A DNA stretch of 35,778 nucleotides from Rhodocyclaceae bacterium. Lineage in GTDB: Bacteria; Pseudomonadota; Gammaproteobacteria; Burkholderiales; Usitatibacteraceae. The stretch is from NCBI GenBank assembly GCA_020247545.1, contig JADCIX010000065.1:1-35778 (forward strand), given 5' to 3'. The notes beneath the pieces were generated by a model. That model worked only from the letters and a program-made list of their open reading frames with translations, ran no database searches and had not been told where the DNA came from. Below are positions 16,452-24,351 of the stretch, piece by piece (the stretch's first letter is position 1; every line of letters begins with the position of its first letter). The position numbers and the translations under genes were made by a program.

Positions 16452-17777
16452 ATGGCCCGCAGCGACAATAAAAAACTCGAAGCATTTGTGAAGTGGTTCC
16501 GCTCGGCCACACCGTTTATCCACGAATTCGGCGAACGCACCATCGTTATCGCCTTCGGCGGAGAGGTGCTTACCGACGGCGATATGATGCAGCTCGCCCA
16601 CGACATCAATGTGTTGGTGAGTCTGGAGATTCGCGTCGTGCTGGTACACGGGACACGACCGCAGATTGAAGAACAGCTCAAACAGCACGGCGTGCATTCA
16701 AAGTACGCGGAAGGACGCCGCATCACGGATGCAGATGGATTGAAGTGTGTCAAAGAAGCCAACGGCATCGCGCGCATGGAGATTGAAGCCACACTTTCTA
16801 CCGAACTTGCAAATTCACCAATGGCGGGTGCGGATATTCGGGTGTCATCGGGTAACTTCATTACGGCCAAACCCTTTGGTGTGCGTAATGGTGTGGACTT
16901 CGTCCATACCGGCGAAGTACGCAAAGTCGATGTCGAAGGCATTACGCGCCGCCTGGATGATGATGAGGTGGTGTTGCTCTCCCCAATTGGCTTTTCTCCG
17001 ACGGGCGATATTTTTAACCTCACACTGGAAGATGTTGCGACCTCGGTTGCGATCGCGATGAAAGCGGAGAAGTTGATATTCCTCACCGAGACGATGGGCG
17101 CGACAGACTCACGTAATAAATTGGTCGGCGAAGTAACCGCGTTGCAAGCGCAAGAGCTGCTGGGTAATTCGCAGCAAGCTGAAGATATTCGTTATTACCT
17201 TCCCGCCGCGATTCGCGCAGTGCGCGAGGGCGTCAAACGCGCACATCTAATTTCGCGTCACGTCGATGGCGCGCTGTTAATTGAATTGTTTACTCACCAC
17301 GGTATCGGCACGATGGTGGTGTTGGAATCACCCGACAAATTGCGCAACGCCACGCTGAATGATGTTGATGGAATTCTTGCATTAATCGATCCCCTGGCAG
17401 AGCGCGGCATCTTGGTAGCGCGCTCGCGCGAATCGATCGAAAAGGAAATTGATCGATTTGTCGTTCTTGCGCACGAGGATGAGGTGATCGGCTGTGCGGC
17501 GATGAATCCCTACCAAGGCGAAAAACTTGCCGAGTTGGCATGCCTTGCGGTAAACCCATTCTACCGCGACGGCGGTCGTGGTGAACGCATTCTGGCGCAC
17601 ATTGAAAAGCGCGCCAAAGACCGTAACTTCAAGACACTATTTGTGCTTTCCACACAAACGACGCAATGGTTTGTCGAACGTGGCTTTGCGGAGGCGGACG
17701 TTAACGCACTGCCTGCTGAGCGCCGCGAAAAGTACAACCACGAACGTAATTCCAAGGTTTACACTAAAGCGTTGTAG
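16452..17777 (+). CDS. argA: N-acetylglutamate synthase (amino-acid kinase plus GNAT)
   Basis: This 441-residue enzyme catalyses the first step of arginine biosynthesis, acetylating glutamate with acetyl-CoA; E. coli ArgA is 443 residues. The N-terminal amino-acid-kinase fold (about 1-290) has IAFGGEVLTDGD, VLVHGTRPQIEEQL and LLSPIGFSPTGD and usually binds the arginine inhibitor. The C-terminal GNAT domain (about 300-441) has LACLAVNPFYRDGGRGERIL, and the family tail is CLAVNP..STQTTQWFVERGF. The ATG at 16452 is preferred over a TTG at 16416 because that codon lies inside a perfect hairpin and adds an unconserved segment. The hairpin ending 9 bp before the ATG suggests control at translation initiation or by an operator. 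Confidence 0.96.
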   Translation: MARSDNKKLEAFVKWFRSATPFIHEFGERTIVIAFGGEVLTDGDMMQLAHDINVLVSLEIRVVLVHGTRPQIEEQLKQHGVHSKYAEGRRITDADGLKCVKEANGIARMEIEATLSTELANSPMAGADIRVSSGNFITAKPFGVRNGVDFVHTGEVRKVDVEGITRRLDDDEVVLLSPIGFSPTGDIFNLTLEDVATSVAIAMKAEKLIFLTETMGATDSRNKLVGEVTALQAQELLGNSQQAEDIRYYLPAAIRAVREGVKRAHLISRHVDGALLIELFTHHGIGTMVVLESPDKLRNATLNDVDGILALIDPLAERGILVARSRESIEKEIDRFVVLAHEDEVIGCAAMNPYQGEKLAELACLAVNPFYRDGGRGERILAHIEKRAKDRNFKTLFVLSTQTTQWFVERGFAEADVNALPAERREKYNHERNSKVYTKAL

Positions 17778-17807
17778 GCTATCAGATATCCAAAAGAAGG
17801 AAGCCCT

Positions 17808-18080
17808 ATGTCCCGCATGATCCAATGTATCAAGTTAAAAACCGAAGCCGAAGGCCTCGACTTCCCGCCGTACCCGGGCCCGATTGGCAAACGTATCTAT
17901 GAAGAAGTTTCCAAGACCGCTTGGAAAGGCTGGCTGGAGGACCAAAAACGGCTGGTTAATGAGAACCGCCTCAACCTCGCCGACCAGAAGGCACGCAAGT
18001 ACTTGGAAGAACAAATGATGCGACACTTCTTCGGCGATGGTGCCGATCAGGCAAGTGGTTACGTGCCGCCAGCGGCCTAA
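17808..18080 (+). CDS. yggX: Probable Fe(2+)-trafficking protein YggX
   Basis: This 90-residue cytoplasmic protein belongs to the YggX family, which helps protect iron-sulfur enzymes from oxidants and is thought to handle ferrous iron. The family hallmarks are all present: [21 protein letters not shown] with the conserved Cys near the start, [20 protein letters not shown] and LINENRLN-like [20 protein letters not shown]. It lies 30 bp after argA with AAGGAAG as a good ribosome site, so it is probably cotranscribed. A hairpin at 18096-18114 lies between it and convergent phoU. Confidence 0.96.
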   Translation: MSRMIQCIKLKTEAEGLDFPPYPGPIGKRIYEEVSKTAWKGWLEDQKRLVNENRLNLADQKARKYLEEQMMRHFFGDGADQASGYVPPAA

Positions 18081-18090
18081 AACTTGACGT

Positions 18091-18114
18091 AAAAACGCCG
18101 CTAGGACAGCGGCG
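18091..18114 (-). terminator. Rho-independent terminator for phoU
   Basis: CGCCGCT (18096-18102) and AGCGGCG (18108-18114) form a perfect 7-bp GC-rich stem with a 5-nt loop. On the minus strand the stem is followed directly by TTTTT (the AAAAA at 18091-18095), the classic form of an intrinsic terminator for phoU. In the other direction only a weak T-rich stretch follows, so it may also stop yggX transcription less efficiently. Confidence 0.7.
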
Positions 18115-18140
18115 ATGTTATGTTTAGATCTGTCTGCGGC

Positions 18141-18851
18141 TCAGTCTGCCGATGTTGCGACCTTCACCAATTCTTCAGCGGTGATGTGGCGGACGTCTTT
18201 GCCCTTGACCAAATACACAACGTATTCGCTCATGTTCTTGGCGTGGTCGCCGATACGCTCGATCGCCTTGGCGATAAACAAAATATCGATCGAGGCTGAA
18301 ATGGTGCGCGGATCTTCCATCATGAATGTCATCAACTGGCGCAGGATAGCGCGGAAGCGCGCATCCACTTCCGCGTCTTGCTGTACCACTTTGGCTGCAC
18401 CCGAAACATCCAGACGCGCAAACGCATCAAGAGATGTCTTGATCATGTCGAGCGTAATGTTGCAGGCATAACGAATATCGGCGAGCTGATGATTGAATCG
18501 CGCGCCGGACTGATGCAGTTGTTTTGCCATACGCGCAATCTTTTGGGCTTCGTCACCAATACGCTCCAAATCGGTGATAGTTTTAACCACCGCCATGACC
18601 ATTCGCAAATCGGACGCGGTTGGTTGCCGTCGGGCGATGATGTGTGTGCAATCGTCGTCAATCCCGACCTCCATTGCATTGACACGATGATCATCGGCAA
18701 TCACTTGATCCGCCAGCGCGATGTCACCGTAGGCCAAGACTTCCATCGCGCGCGTGATTTGTTGCTCGACCAAGCCTCCCATTTGTAGCACTCGCGAGCG
18801 AAGGCCTTCGAGTTCAGCATCAAATCGTTTGGAAATGTGTTCGTTTCCCAT
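18141..18851 (-). CDS. phoU: PhoU phosphate-signalling regulator
   Basis: This 236-residue protein is made of two three-helix PhoU repeats. It begins MGNEHISKRFDAELEGLRSRV, and acidic metal-binding residues recur in VNAMEVGIDDDC and DLERIGDEAQKIA, then again in IAKAIERIGDHAKNMSEYVVY. PhoU links the PstSCAB transporter to the PhoR/PhoB system and keeps the Pho regulon off when phosphate is plentiful. No pst or pho partner is nearby, so it is a detached copy. The ATG at 18851 matches E. coli-type N-termini; a TTG six codons upstream is also in frame. A clear terminator follows the gene. Confidence 0.95.
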   Translation of the reverse strand: MGNEHISKRFDAELEGLRSRVLQMGGLVEQQITRAMEVLAYGDIALADQVIADDHRVNAMEVGIDDDCTHIIARRQPTASDLRMVMAVVKTITDLERIGDEAQKIARMAKQLHQSGARFNHQLADIRYACNITLDMIKTSLDAFARLDVSGAAKVVQQDAEVDARFRAILRQLMTFMMEDPRTISASIDILFIAKAIERIGDHAKNMSEYVVYLVKGKDVRHITAEELVKVATSAD

Positions 18852-19014
18852 TACATTTTCTTTCAGCAAGTGACGTCTGGATCGGCTAAAGGTGCCGTCC
18901 CTACAAAGTCGGAAACCGTCAATTCTACGAGTCTAGGCGCGTTATGTGACGAAAAAGTGACAATTGGCCTGCAATCCAAAGCCGGGCAGCCGACTACGCA
19001 GTCTCAATTTGACG

Positions 19015-19710
19015 CTAACGGGTGATTTTTTCCACGCCATCCGGGGTGGCCAACAGCAGTACGTCCGCACTCCGGCGGGCAAAAATGCCGTTGGTGACAA
19101 CGCCAGGAATCTGGTTGATCTCCGTTTCGAGCAGCGGTGGATTGACGATGCTGAGGCCGTGAACGTCAAGAATCCAGTTGCCGTTGTCTGTGACCACTGC
19201 GCGCACTTGCCCGTCGATTTCCCGCATGCGCCACTCGGGGTGGCCGCCGAGTTTCACCAACTCCCGCGCCACGTAGCTCCGCGCCATGGGGATGACTTCC
19301 ACTGGCAGGGGAAACTTGCCCAACACGTCTACCAGCTTAGATTGGTCGGCTACACAAACAAATTTGTCCGACGCCGCAGCGACAATTTTCTCCCGAGTCA
19401 ATGCCGCCCCCCCGCCCTTGATCATCGCCAGATGTTTGGTGACTTCGTCCGCGCCATCGACATAAACGGCGATTGGTCCGGCATCGTTGAGTGCCATGAC
19501 GTCGATCCCGCCTGCTTTGAGCCGCGCAGTGGAGGCATCCGAACTGGAAACCGCCGCTTTCAATCGGTCGCGCACTTTGATCAGCTCGTCGATGAAGAAA
19601 TTTACGGTTGAGCCGGTACCGACACCGATGATGGCGTTGTCCGGCACATAGGCCATCGCGGCTTTGGCGGCTGCGGCCTTGAGGGCGTTTTGATCAGGTT
19701 TTGTGCTCAT
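19015..19710 (-). CDS. rpiA: Ribose-5-phosphate isomerase A
   Basis: This 231-residue enzyme interconverts ribose 5-phosphate and ribulose 5-phosphate in the non-oxidative pentose phosphate pathway, the same pathway as the transketolase in this window. Family motifs are [17 protein letters not shown] (phosphate binding), DGADEV with its catalytic acid, and [16 protein letters not shown] with the active-site lysine, followed by [19 protein letters not shown]. It is divergent from ilvA across about 80 bp that must hold both promoters. Length is normal for the family and nothing is missing. Confidence 0.97.
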   Translation of the reverse strand: MSTKPDQNALKAAAAKAAMAYVPDNAIIGVGTGSTVNFFIDELIKVRDRLKAAVSSSDASTARLKAGGIDVMALNDAGPIAVYVDGADEVTKHLAMIKGGGAALTREKIVAAASDKFVCVADQSKLVDVLGKFPLPVEVIPMARSYVARELVKLGGHPEWRMREIDGQVRAVVTDNGNWILDVHGLSIVNPPLLETEINQIPGVVTNGIFARRSADVLLLATPDGVEKITR

Positions 19711-19791
19711 GCGGGCGTCTAGGTGGGAGGAACGGTGAAATTCTTGCTACATTGTCTATTGTTCCAGAAAAACTCCTAGAAGCGCGCCGTT

Positions 19792-21303
19792 ATGCCCACC
19801 GACTATCTGAAAAAAATCCTCCAAGCCCGTGTCTATGACGTTGCGATTGAGTCGCCATTGGAGCGCTCGGTCGGCATCTCGGACACTCTCGGCAACAACG
19901 TACTGCTTAAACGCGAAGACTTGCAGCCGGTGTTTTCGTTCAAGTTGCGCGGCGCGTATAACAAGATGGCGCATCTCTCGCTGGCAGAATTGAAGCGCGG
20001 CGTGATCTGTGCCAGCGCTGGCAATCATGCACAGGGCGTTGCGCTCGCGGCACAAAAGTTGGGGTGCAAAGCGACTATCGTTATGCCGACCACCACGCCC
20101 CGCATCAAGATTGATGCGGTATCACGTCGCGGTGCGACGGTGGTGTTACACGGCGATAGTTATCACGAGGCAGGGTTGTACGCAAAGTCGCTCGCCGCCA
20201 AACGCAAACTTGTTTATGTACATCCCTATGACGACCCGTTGGTCATCGCCGGGCAGGGCACCATCGGCATGGAAATACTCAGACAGCATCAACACCCGAT
20301 TGATGCTGTGTTTGTGCCGGTCGGCGGCGGTGGGTTGATAGCCGGTATCGCGGCCTACATCAAGGCGTTGTCACCGTCGACCAAGATCATTGGTGTTGAG
20401 CCGGTGGATTCAAACGCCATGCAGGCCTCACTCGCTGCGGGCAAGCGTGTCACGTTGCCGCATGTAAACTTGTTCGCCGATGGTGTGGCGGTAAAACAGG
20501 TGGGCGAAGAAACGTTCCGGCTTGCACAGCAATATGTGGATGAAATGGTGCTGGTCACTACCGACGAGATCTGTGCGGCGATCAAGGACATCTACCAAGA
20601 CACGCGCTCAGTCATGGAGCCGTCGGGCGGTCTGGCGTTGGCTGGCATCAAACGTTACCTGGAAAAAAACAAGGTCCGCAACAAAACCTTTGTCGCCATT
20701 TGCTGCGGCGCGAACATGAATTTTGATCGGCTGCGTTTTGTCGCCGAGCGGGCATTGGTCGGCGAACACCACGAAGCGCTGCTTGCGATTACCGTGCCCG
20801 AGACGCGTGGCAGCTTCAAACGATTCTGTGAGGCTCTCGGCCCGCGCAATATCACCGAGTTCGCCTATCGCATCGCCGACGCAAAAGCCGCGCAGGTGTT
20901 TGTGGGTGTCTCCATCAGGGGGCGTGATGAGCCCAAACAACTGTTGAATTACTTCAAGAAGCAGGGCTTCGCAGCCGTCGATATGTCGGATAACGAACTG
21001 GCCAAACTCCACGTGCGGCACTTGGTGGGTGGCCACTCACCACTTGCGGCGGATGAACAGATCTATCGCTTCGAGTTTCCGGATCGTCCCGGCGCGTTGA
21101 TGAACTTTTTACAGTCGATGTCGCCTAACTGGAATATCAGTTTGTTCCACTATCGCAACCACGGCGCGGACGTGGGGCGTATTTTGGTCGGTCTGCAGAT
21201 TCCAACAAACGAACGCGCGGGGTTTGCCAAGTTTCTGAAGGCGCTCGGTTATGTCTATGCGGATGAGACGAGTAATCCGGCATACCGGATGTTCCTACGG
21301 TAG
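19792..21303 (+). CDS. ilvA: Threonine ammonia-lyase, biosynthetic
   Basis: This 503-residue PLP enzyme deaminates threonine to 2-oxobutanoate, the first step of isoleucine synthesis. The PLP lysine is Lys51 in FSFKLRGAYNKM. Other signs are the ASAGNHAQGVALAAQKLG loop and the phosphate-binding glycine loop VGGGGLIAGIAAYI. The C-terminal third carries two ACT-like regulatory domains (from about ETRGSFKRFCEALG and again YRFEFPDRPGALMNFLQSM), as in isoleucine-inhibited biosynthetic enzymes. It is preceded by a divergent promoter region shared with rpiA and followed by a palindromic element that may end transcription. Confidence 0.97.
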   Translation: MPTDYLKKILQARVYDVAIESPLERSVGISDTLGNNVLLKREDLQPVFSFKLRGAYNKMAHLSLAELKRGVICASAGNHAQGVALAAQKLGCKATIVMPTTTPRIKIDAVSRRGATVVLHGDSYHEAGLYAKSLAAKRKLVYVHPYDDPLVIAGQGTIGMEILRQHQHPIDAVFVPVGGGGLIAGIAAYIKALSPSTKIIGVEPVDSNAMQASLAAGKRVTLPHVNLFADGVAVKQVGEETFRLAQQYVDEMVLVTTDEICAAIKDIYQDTRSVMEPSGGLALAGIKRYLEKNKVRNKTFVAICCGANMNFDRLRFVAERALVGEHHEALLAITVPETRGSFKRFCEALGPRNITEFAYRIADAKAAQVFVGVSIRGRDEPKQLLNYFKKQGFAAVDMSDNELAKLHVRHLVGGHSPLAADEQIYRFEFPDRPGALMNFLQSMSPNWNISLFHYRNHGADVGRILVGLQIPTNERAGFAKFLKALGYVYADETSNPAYRMFLR

Positions 21304-21321
21304 CAATAAAAGCCCGGTCCT

Positions 21322-21361
21322 GACGGGTGTTTCCAGCCGAAAAGGCTTGAAAACGCCCGTC
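21322..21361. repeat. REP-like palindromic element between ilvA and a convergent small gene
   Basis: GACGGGTGTTTCCAGCC (21322-21338), loop GAAAA, and a right arm (21344-21361) whose complement is GACGGGCGTTTTCAAGCC form a long stem. Similar palindromes starting ACGGGT occur at 23731-23769 and 33509-33548. It lies between the convergent ends of ilvA and the small cysteine protein gene and may act as a bidirectional terminator; a CTTTTTAC follows a little later on the plus strand. Confidence 0.5.
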
Positions 21362-21373
21362 TTGTAACGCTTT

Positions 21374-21511
21374 TTACTTTTTGTCGCTGGCGGGTTGCTC
21401 CGCTTTTTTTTCTTCCGGCTTGTAATCGCCGATCACGCCCTTGAGTGGGCAGGGTTTGTAGATGGGGCATTTTGCGCAGCCGGATGCGAGCGCGATAGGG
21501 CAGAGTGTCAT
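21374..21511 (-). CDS. 45-residue cysteine-rich protein of unknown function
   Basis: The protein starts MTLCPIALASGCAKCPIY and continues KPCPLKGVIGDYKPEE with a lysine/glutamate-rich tail. The four cysteines (4, 12, 15, 21) follow the pattern C-x7-C-x2-C-x5-C, which suggests zinc or iron-sulfur binding. The start is set by TTGGAG placed six bases before the ATG at 21511; a longer frame from 21556 adds an unconserved leader. I believe similar tiny proteins occur in other betaproteobacteria, but I know of no assigned function. It converges on ilvA, separated by a palindromic element. Its short length makes it easy to miss in automatic annotation. Confidence 0.65.
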   Translation of the reverse strand: MTLCPIALASGCAKCPIYKPCPLKGVIGDYKPEEKKAEQPASDKK

Positions 21512-21738
21512 GGCGTTCTCCAAGATTGGGGGCGTCGGTGATGAGCCCGTGTCCAAAGTTTACGCGCCTTCCCCGGGCACCGTTGCCCCAATCCATTTCG
21601 CTCTAACCGAGCCACTCGCGCCTAGGTTTTGCAACTCGCGCGGTTTTTGCGCAGGCTGTCGCATTTCTGAACTGCGGCGGTGTCTCGCCAGGCAACATTC
21701 GGGCATTCATTCTTCACCTCGAATCCCAGGAGACCAAG

Positions 21739-22188
21739 ATGTTGAACTTGCACCAAGCCAAAACCCACCTCGTGCGCAGCCTTGCGCTCGTCGCGTTCTG
21801 TATCGGCAGTGCATCTGTCGGAAGTGCTAATGCCGGTGATCTGACCGTTGAAGTCAAAGGCGTTGGTGACAAAGGCAACGTCATGGTGGCGCTATACAAA
21901 CAAACCGACCAGTGGATGCGTCGAGCAACGGGTGGGAGCCAAATGCTACCCGCCAAGAAAGACAGCATGACATTGACATTCAAAGATTTGCCCGAGGGCG
22001 AATATGCGGTGTCGTTGTTTGTGGATGAAAACATCAACGGCAAGCTCGACAGCAACGCGATTGGCATCCCAACCGAACCATTCGCATTTTCCAACGACGC
22101 CTCAGGCAACTTTGGCCCGCCAACGTTTGAGCAGGCGAAGTTTGCTGTCACCAAAGACGCCAAAACCATCGTCATCAACATCAAATAA
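21739..22188 (+). CDS. DUF2141 exported protein
   Basis: This 149-residue protein has a signal peptide (positive start, hydrophobic core about 12-30, likely cleavage after SANA at 33) and a DUF2141 beta-sandwich domain. The domain shows the family pattern: VEVKGVGDKGNVMVALYK, then FKDLPEGEYAVSLFVDENINGKLDSNAIGIPTEP in two parts (the DENxNGKLDxNxxGIPxEP signature) and FGPPTFEQAKF. The function of DUF2141 is unknown; it resembles transthyretin-like periplasmic domains. AGGAG lies at a good distance from the ATG. The gene ends 10 bp before a carotenoid oxygenase gene, so the two probably form an operon. Confidence 0.85.
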   Translation: MLNLHQAKTHLVRSLALVAFCIGSASVGSANAGDLTVEVKGVGDKGNVMVALYKQTDQWMRRATGGSQMLPAKKDSMTLTFKDLPEGEYAVSLFVDENINGKLDSNAIGIPTEPFAFSNDASGNFGPPTFEQAKFAVTKDAKTIVINIK

Positions 22189-22198
22189 CGAGGCCGTC

Positions 22199-23719
22199 AT
22201 GAACCGTCGACATTTTCTCCATTCGGTTGGTGCGGCTGCGGCCACCGTCGCGACCGCCGCCGCGTCACCTGCAGTTGCACAGACACTAACGGCAACCGCG
22301 ACACGCAAAGCGTTGTTCAACGGTTCGCCAAGCATGACGCCGCTACGAGGTTATGCCGGGCAGGATGTCTCGTGTGAACGCGCTGCTGTCGAAGGTAGGA
22401 TTCCTGAGGCACTACGCGGCGTGTTTTATCGTAACGGTCCCGGTCTGTTTGAGCGTGGTGTTGGTGCCAACAAACAACGCTACAGCCACTGGTTTGATGG
22501 CGACGGTCTCGTGCACGCTTGGCGCTTTACCGACAAAGGTGTGTCACATCAGGCGCGCTTTGTACAATCGAAAAAATTCCTTGCAGAGCAGGCGGCTAAC
22601 GAATTTTTGGCACCCTCGTTCGGCTCTGCGTTTAAGGCGAAGATGCTGGTACGCAACGGTGATGACCTGAACACGGCTAACACTAACGTCTACAAATTAG
22701 GCGATCGCCTGCTGGCGATGTGGGAGGGCGGCTCGGCCACCGCGATGGACCCAGTCACGCTTGAGACCAAAGGCATCGTCGCATGGACGCCGGAACTCAA
22801 ACACATGCCGTTCTCGGCTCACCCGAAGATTGACCCCGACGGGACGTTTTGGAATTTTGGCACCCTGCTGGGTAAGATGGTGCTCTACCATCTGTCCGCC
22901 AAAGGCGAGCTAATCAAACATGCGGTGTTCGACGCGCCCACCGGCGGCATGGTGCATGACTTTGCCGTCACGCATAAACATCTGGTGTTCTTGTTGCCGC
23001 CGATCGGCATCGACTACGCCGCAATGCGCAACGGCGCGGCGTTTGGCCAGGCGCTGACATGGAAAGGTAACGAATCTACCAAGGTGTTGATCGTTGATCG
23101 CAACGATTTTTCCAAGCGGCGAATTTTGGAAATGCCGGCGTTTATGGTGTTCCACTTTGGTAACGCGTGGGAGTCGAACAACGTCATTCACGTTGATTTT
23201 GTCCAGTCCAAAGACCTAAACATCATGAGTGACTGGATGCCTCGCATGATGCGCGGTGAGACGGTTGCCCCAGACCGCTCCAACCCAGCGTTTGTCACCA
23301 TCGACTTCAACCGTGGCACTTGCTCCGTAAACATGCGCGATGAAAACTGCGAATTTCCGCGTGTCGACCCGAGATTTGTCGGATTGCGCAACCGTAATGT
23401 GTACTATCCGGTTGGCAGTGGTGACCGCGAAGAAGGCTGGGGCTTTAGTGGCGTAATGCGGATCGATACCGATTCCGGCAAGGTGGACCGTTTCAATTTC
23501 GGCGAAGACGTTGCGTTGGAAGAACACGTGATGGTGCCGAAACCCGGCTCAGCACGTGAAGGCGAAGGCTGGCTGGTTGGCGTGGGCTTCGATGTCGCTG
23601 CACAGCAGTCGTTTGCGACTGTGTTCGATGCGCTGAACCTCGCAGCGGGTCCTCAGGCGCTGGTGCGGCTGCCTTACTGGACGCCAGCGTGCTTCCACGG
23701 GCATTTTCACGCCGCGTAA
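22199..23719 (+). CDS. Carotenoid oxygenase (RPE65/lignostilbene dioxygenase family), Tat-exported
   Basis: This 506-residue iron(II) dioxygenase family member cleaves double bonds of carotenoids, apocarotenoids or stilbenes. The N-terminus MNRRHFLHSVGAAAATVATA is a Tat signal (RRHFL), which implies a folded, periplasmic enzyme; most family members are cytoplasmic. The four expected iron histidines can be placed in FSAHPKIDPDGTFWNFG, MVHDFAVTHKHLVFLL, MVFHFGNAWE and the C-terminal FHGHFH. Early family motifs are GVFYRNGPGLFE and HWFDGDGLVHAWRF. The start at 22199 is supported by the upstream ACGAGG and the signal. It follows the DUF2141 gene by 10 bp. No carotenoid biosynthesis gene is in the window, so the substrate may be imported or lignin-derived. 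Confidence 0.9.
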   Translation: MNRRHFLHSVGAAAATVATAAASPAVAQTLTATATRKALFNGSPSMTPLRGYAGQDVSCERAAVEGRIPEALRGVFYRNGPGLFERGVGANKQRYSHWFDGDGLVHAWRFTDKGVSHQARFVQSKKFLAEQAANEFLAPSFGSAFKAKMLVRNGDDLNTANTNVYKLGDRLLAMWEGGSATAMDPVTLETKGIVAWTPELKHMPFSAHPKIDPDGTFWNFGTLLGKMVLYHLSAKGELIKHAVFDAPTGGMVHDFAVTHKHLVFLLPPIGIDYAAMRNGAAFGQALTWKGNESTKVLIVDRNDFSKRRILEMPAFMVFHFGNAWESNNVIHVDFVQSKDLNIMSDWMPRMMRGETVAPDRSNPAFVTIDFNRGTCSVNMRDENCEFPRVDPRFVGLRNRNVYYPVGSGDREEGWGFSGVMRIDTDSGKVDRFNFGEDVALEEHVMVPKPGSAREGEGWLVGVGFDVAAQQSFATVFDALNLAAGPQALVRLPYWTPACFHGHFHAA

Positions 23720-23730
23720 GTCTGGTAACT

Positions 23731-23769
23731 ACGGGTGTTTTCAGCGCTTTTCGGCCGGGAATGCCCGTC
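23731..23769. repeat. REP-like palindromic element after the carotenoid oxygenase gene
   Basis: ACGGGTGTTTTCAGC pairs, with several G-U contacts, with GCCGGGAATGCCCGT on the right. It shares ACGGGTGTTT and the CCCGTC end with the element at 21322-21361. It starts 11 bp after the stop codon, where a transcription or mRNA-stability function would be natural. The rest of the 237-bp gap to 23956 shows no gene. Confidence 0.4.
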
Positions 23770-23956
23770 CCTACTAGAGTTTTATGATTTGTAATACGTT
23801 GCCGGAACGGTGGGTGCCGCCGTTCACGCCACGTCCAAGCCATTCGCGCCGCGATTGTGCAACACGTCGTAATCAGTAACCCAAGCGGCCTCTGTACGCG
23901 CTAAATTGTCGCCACTGGATTCGCCGACGGCAATATCCATACACAAGGAGGATCAA

Positions 23957-24319
23957 ATGAGCCTAAACCCCATCAAACCACTGACAGACGCGATCATGTT
24001 TCCGTTCACATTCATTTACGTGGTCGGACTGTGCGCCTTTATCAACTACTTCACCTCGCCCGGCCATTGGTGGGTGCAATGGGTCGCCTTTGGTATGGGC
24101 ATTGCGCTGATCAGTGTTTGGTTCCGTGCCTTCAAGTTTCTGGTCGCTACCGTTGGCATTGCAGCGGTCGGCTACTTCATCTATCGCTGGTGGAAAAACC
24201 GCCAATCGATGGGTGGAAAGGCCGCTGCAGAGACCGCGTTCGCCGAAGCCCAACAATTGCCTGCGCGTAATCTCGCCGCGGCCAGCAAGACCGGAACCGT
24301 AATCGACGTCGAGCGCTAG
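23957..24319 (+). CDS. Small membrane protein upstream of a LytS-type kinase
   Basis: This 120-residue protein begins MSLNPIKPLTDAIMFPFTFI. It has about three hydrophobic segments (roughly 13-31, 38-55 and 57-75, including YVVGLCAFINYF and ATVGIAAVGYFIYRWW), then a soluble alanine-rich tail of about 45 residues ending KTGTVIDVER. The start is fixed by a perfect AGGAGG six bases before the ATG at 23957. I do not recognise a named family. Its position 32 bp before a four-helix sensor kinase gene suggests a membrane partner or accessory for that sensor, but this is inference from context only. Confidence 0.65.
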   Translation: MSLNPIKPLTDAIMFPFTFIYVVGLCAFINYFTSPGHWWVQWVAFGMGIALISVWFRAFKFLVATVGIAAVGYFIYRWWKNRQSMGGKAAAETAFAEAQQLPARNLAAASKTGTVIDVER

Positions 24320-24351
24320 TTTTTCACCCCAGCCAATTCATCGGAACCTTC

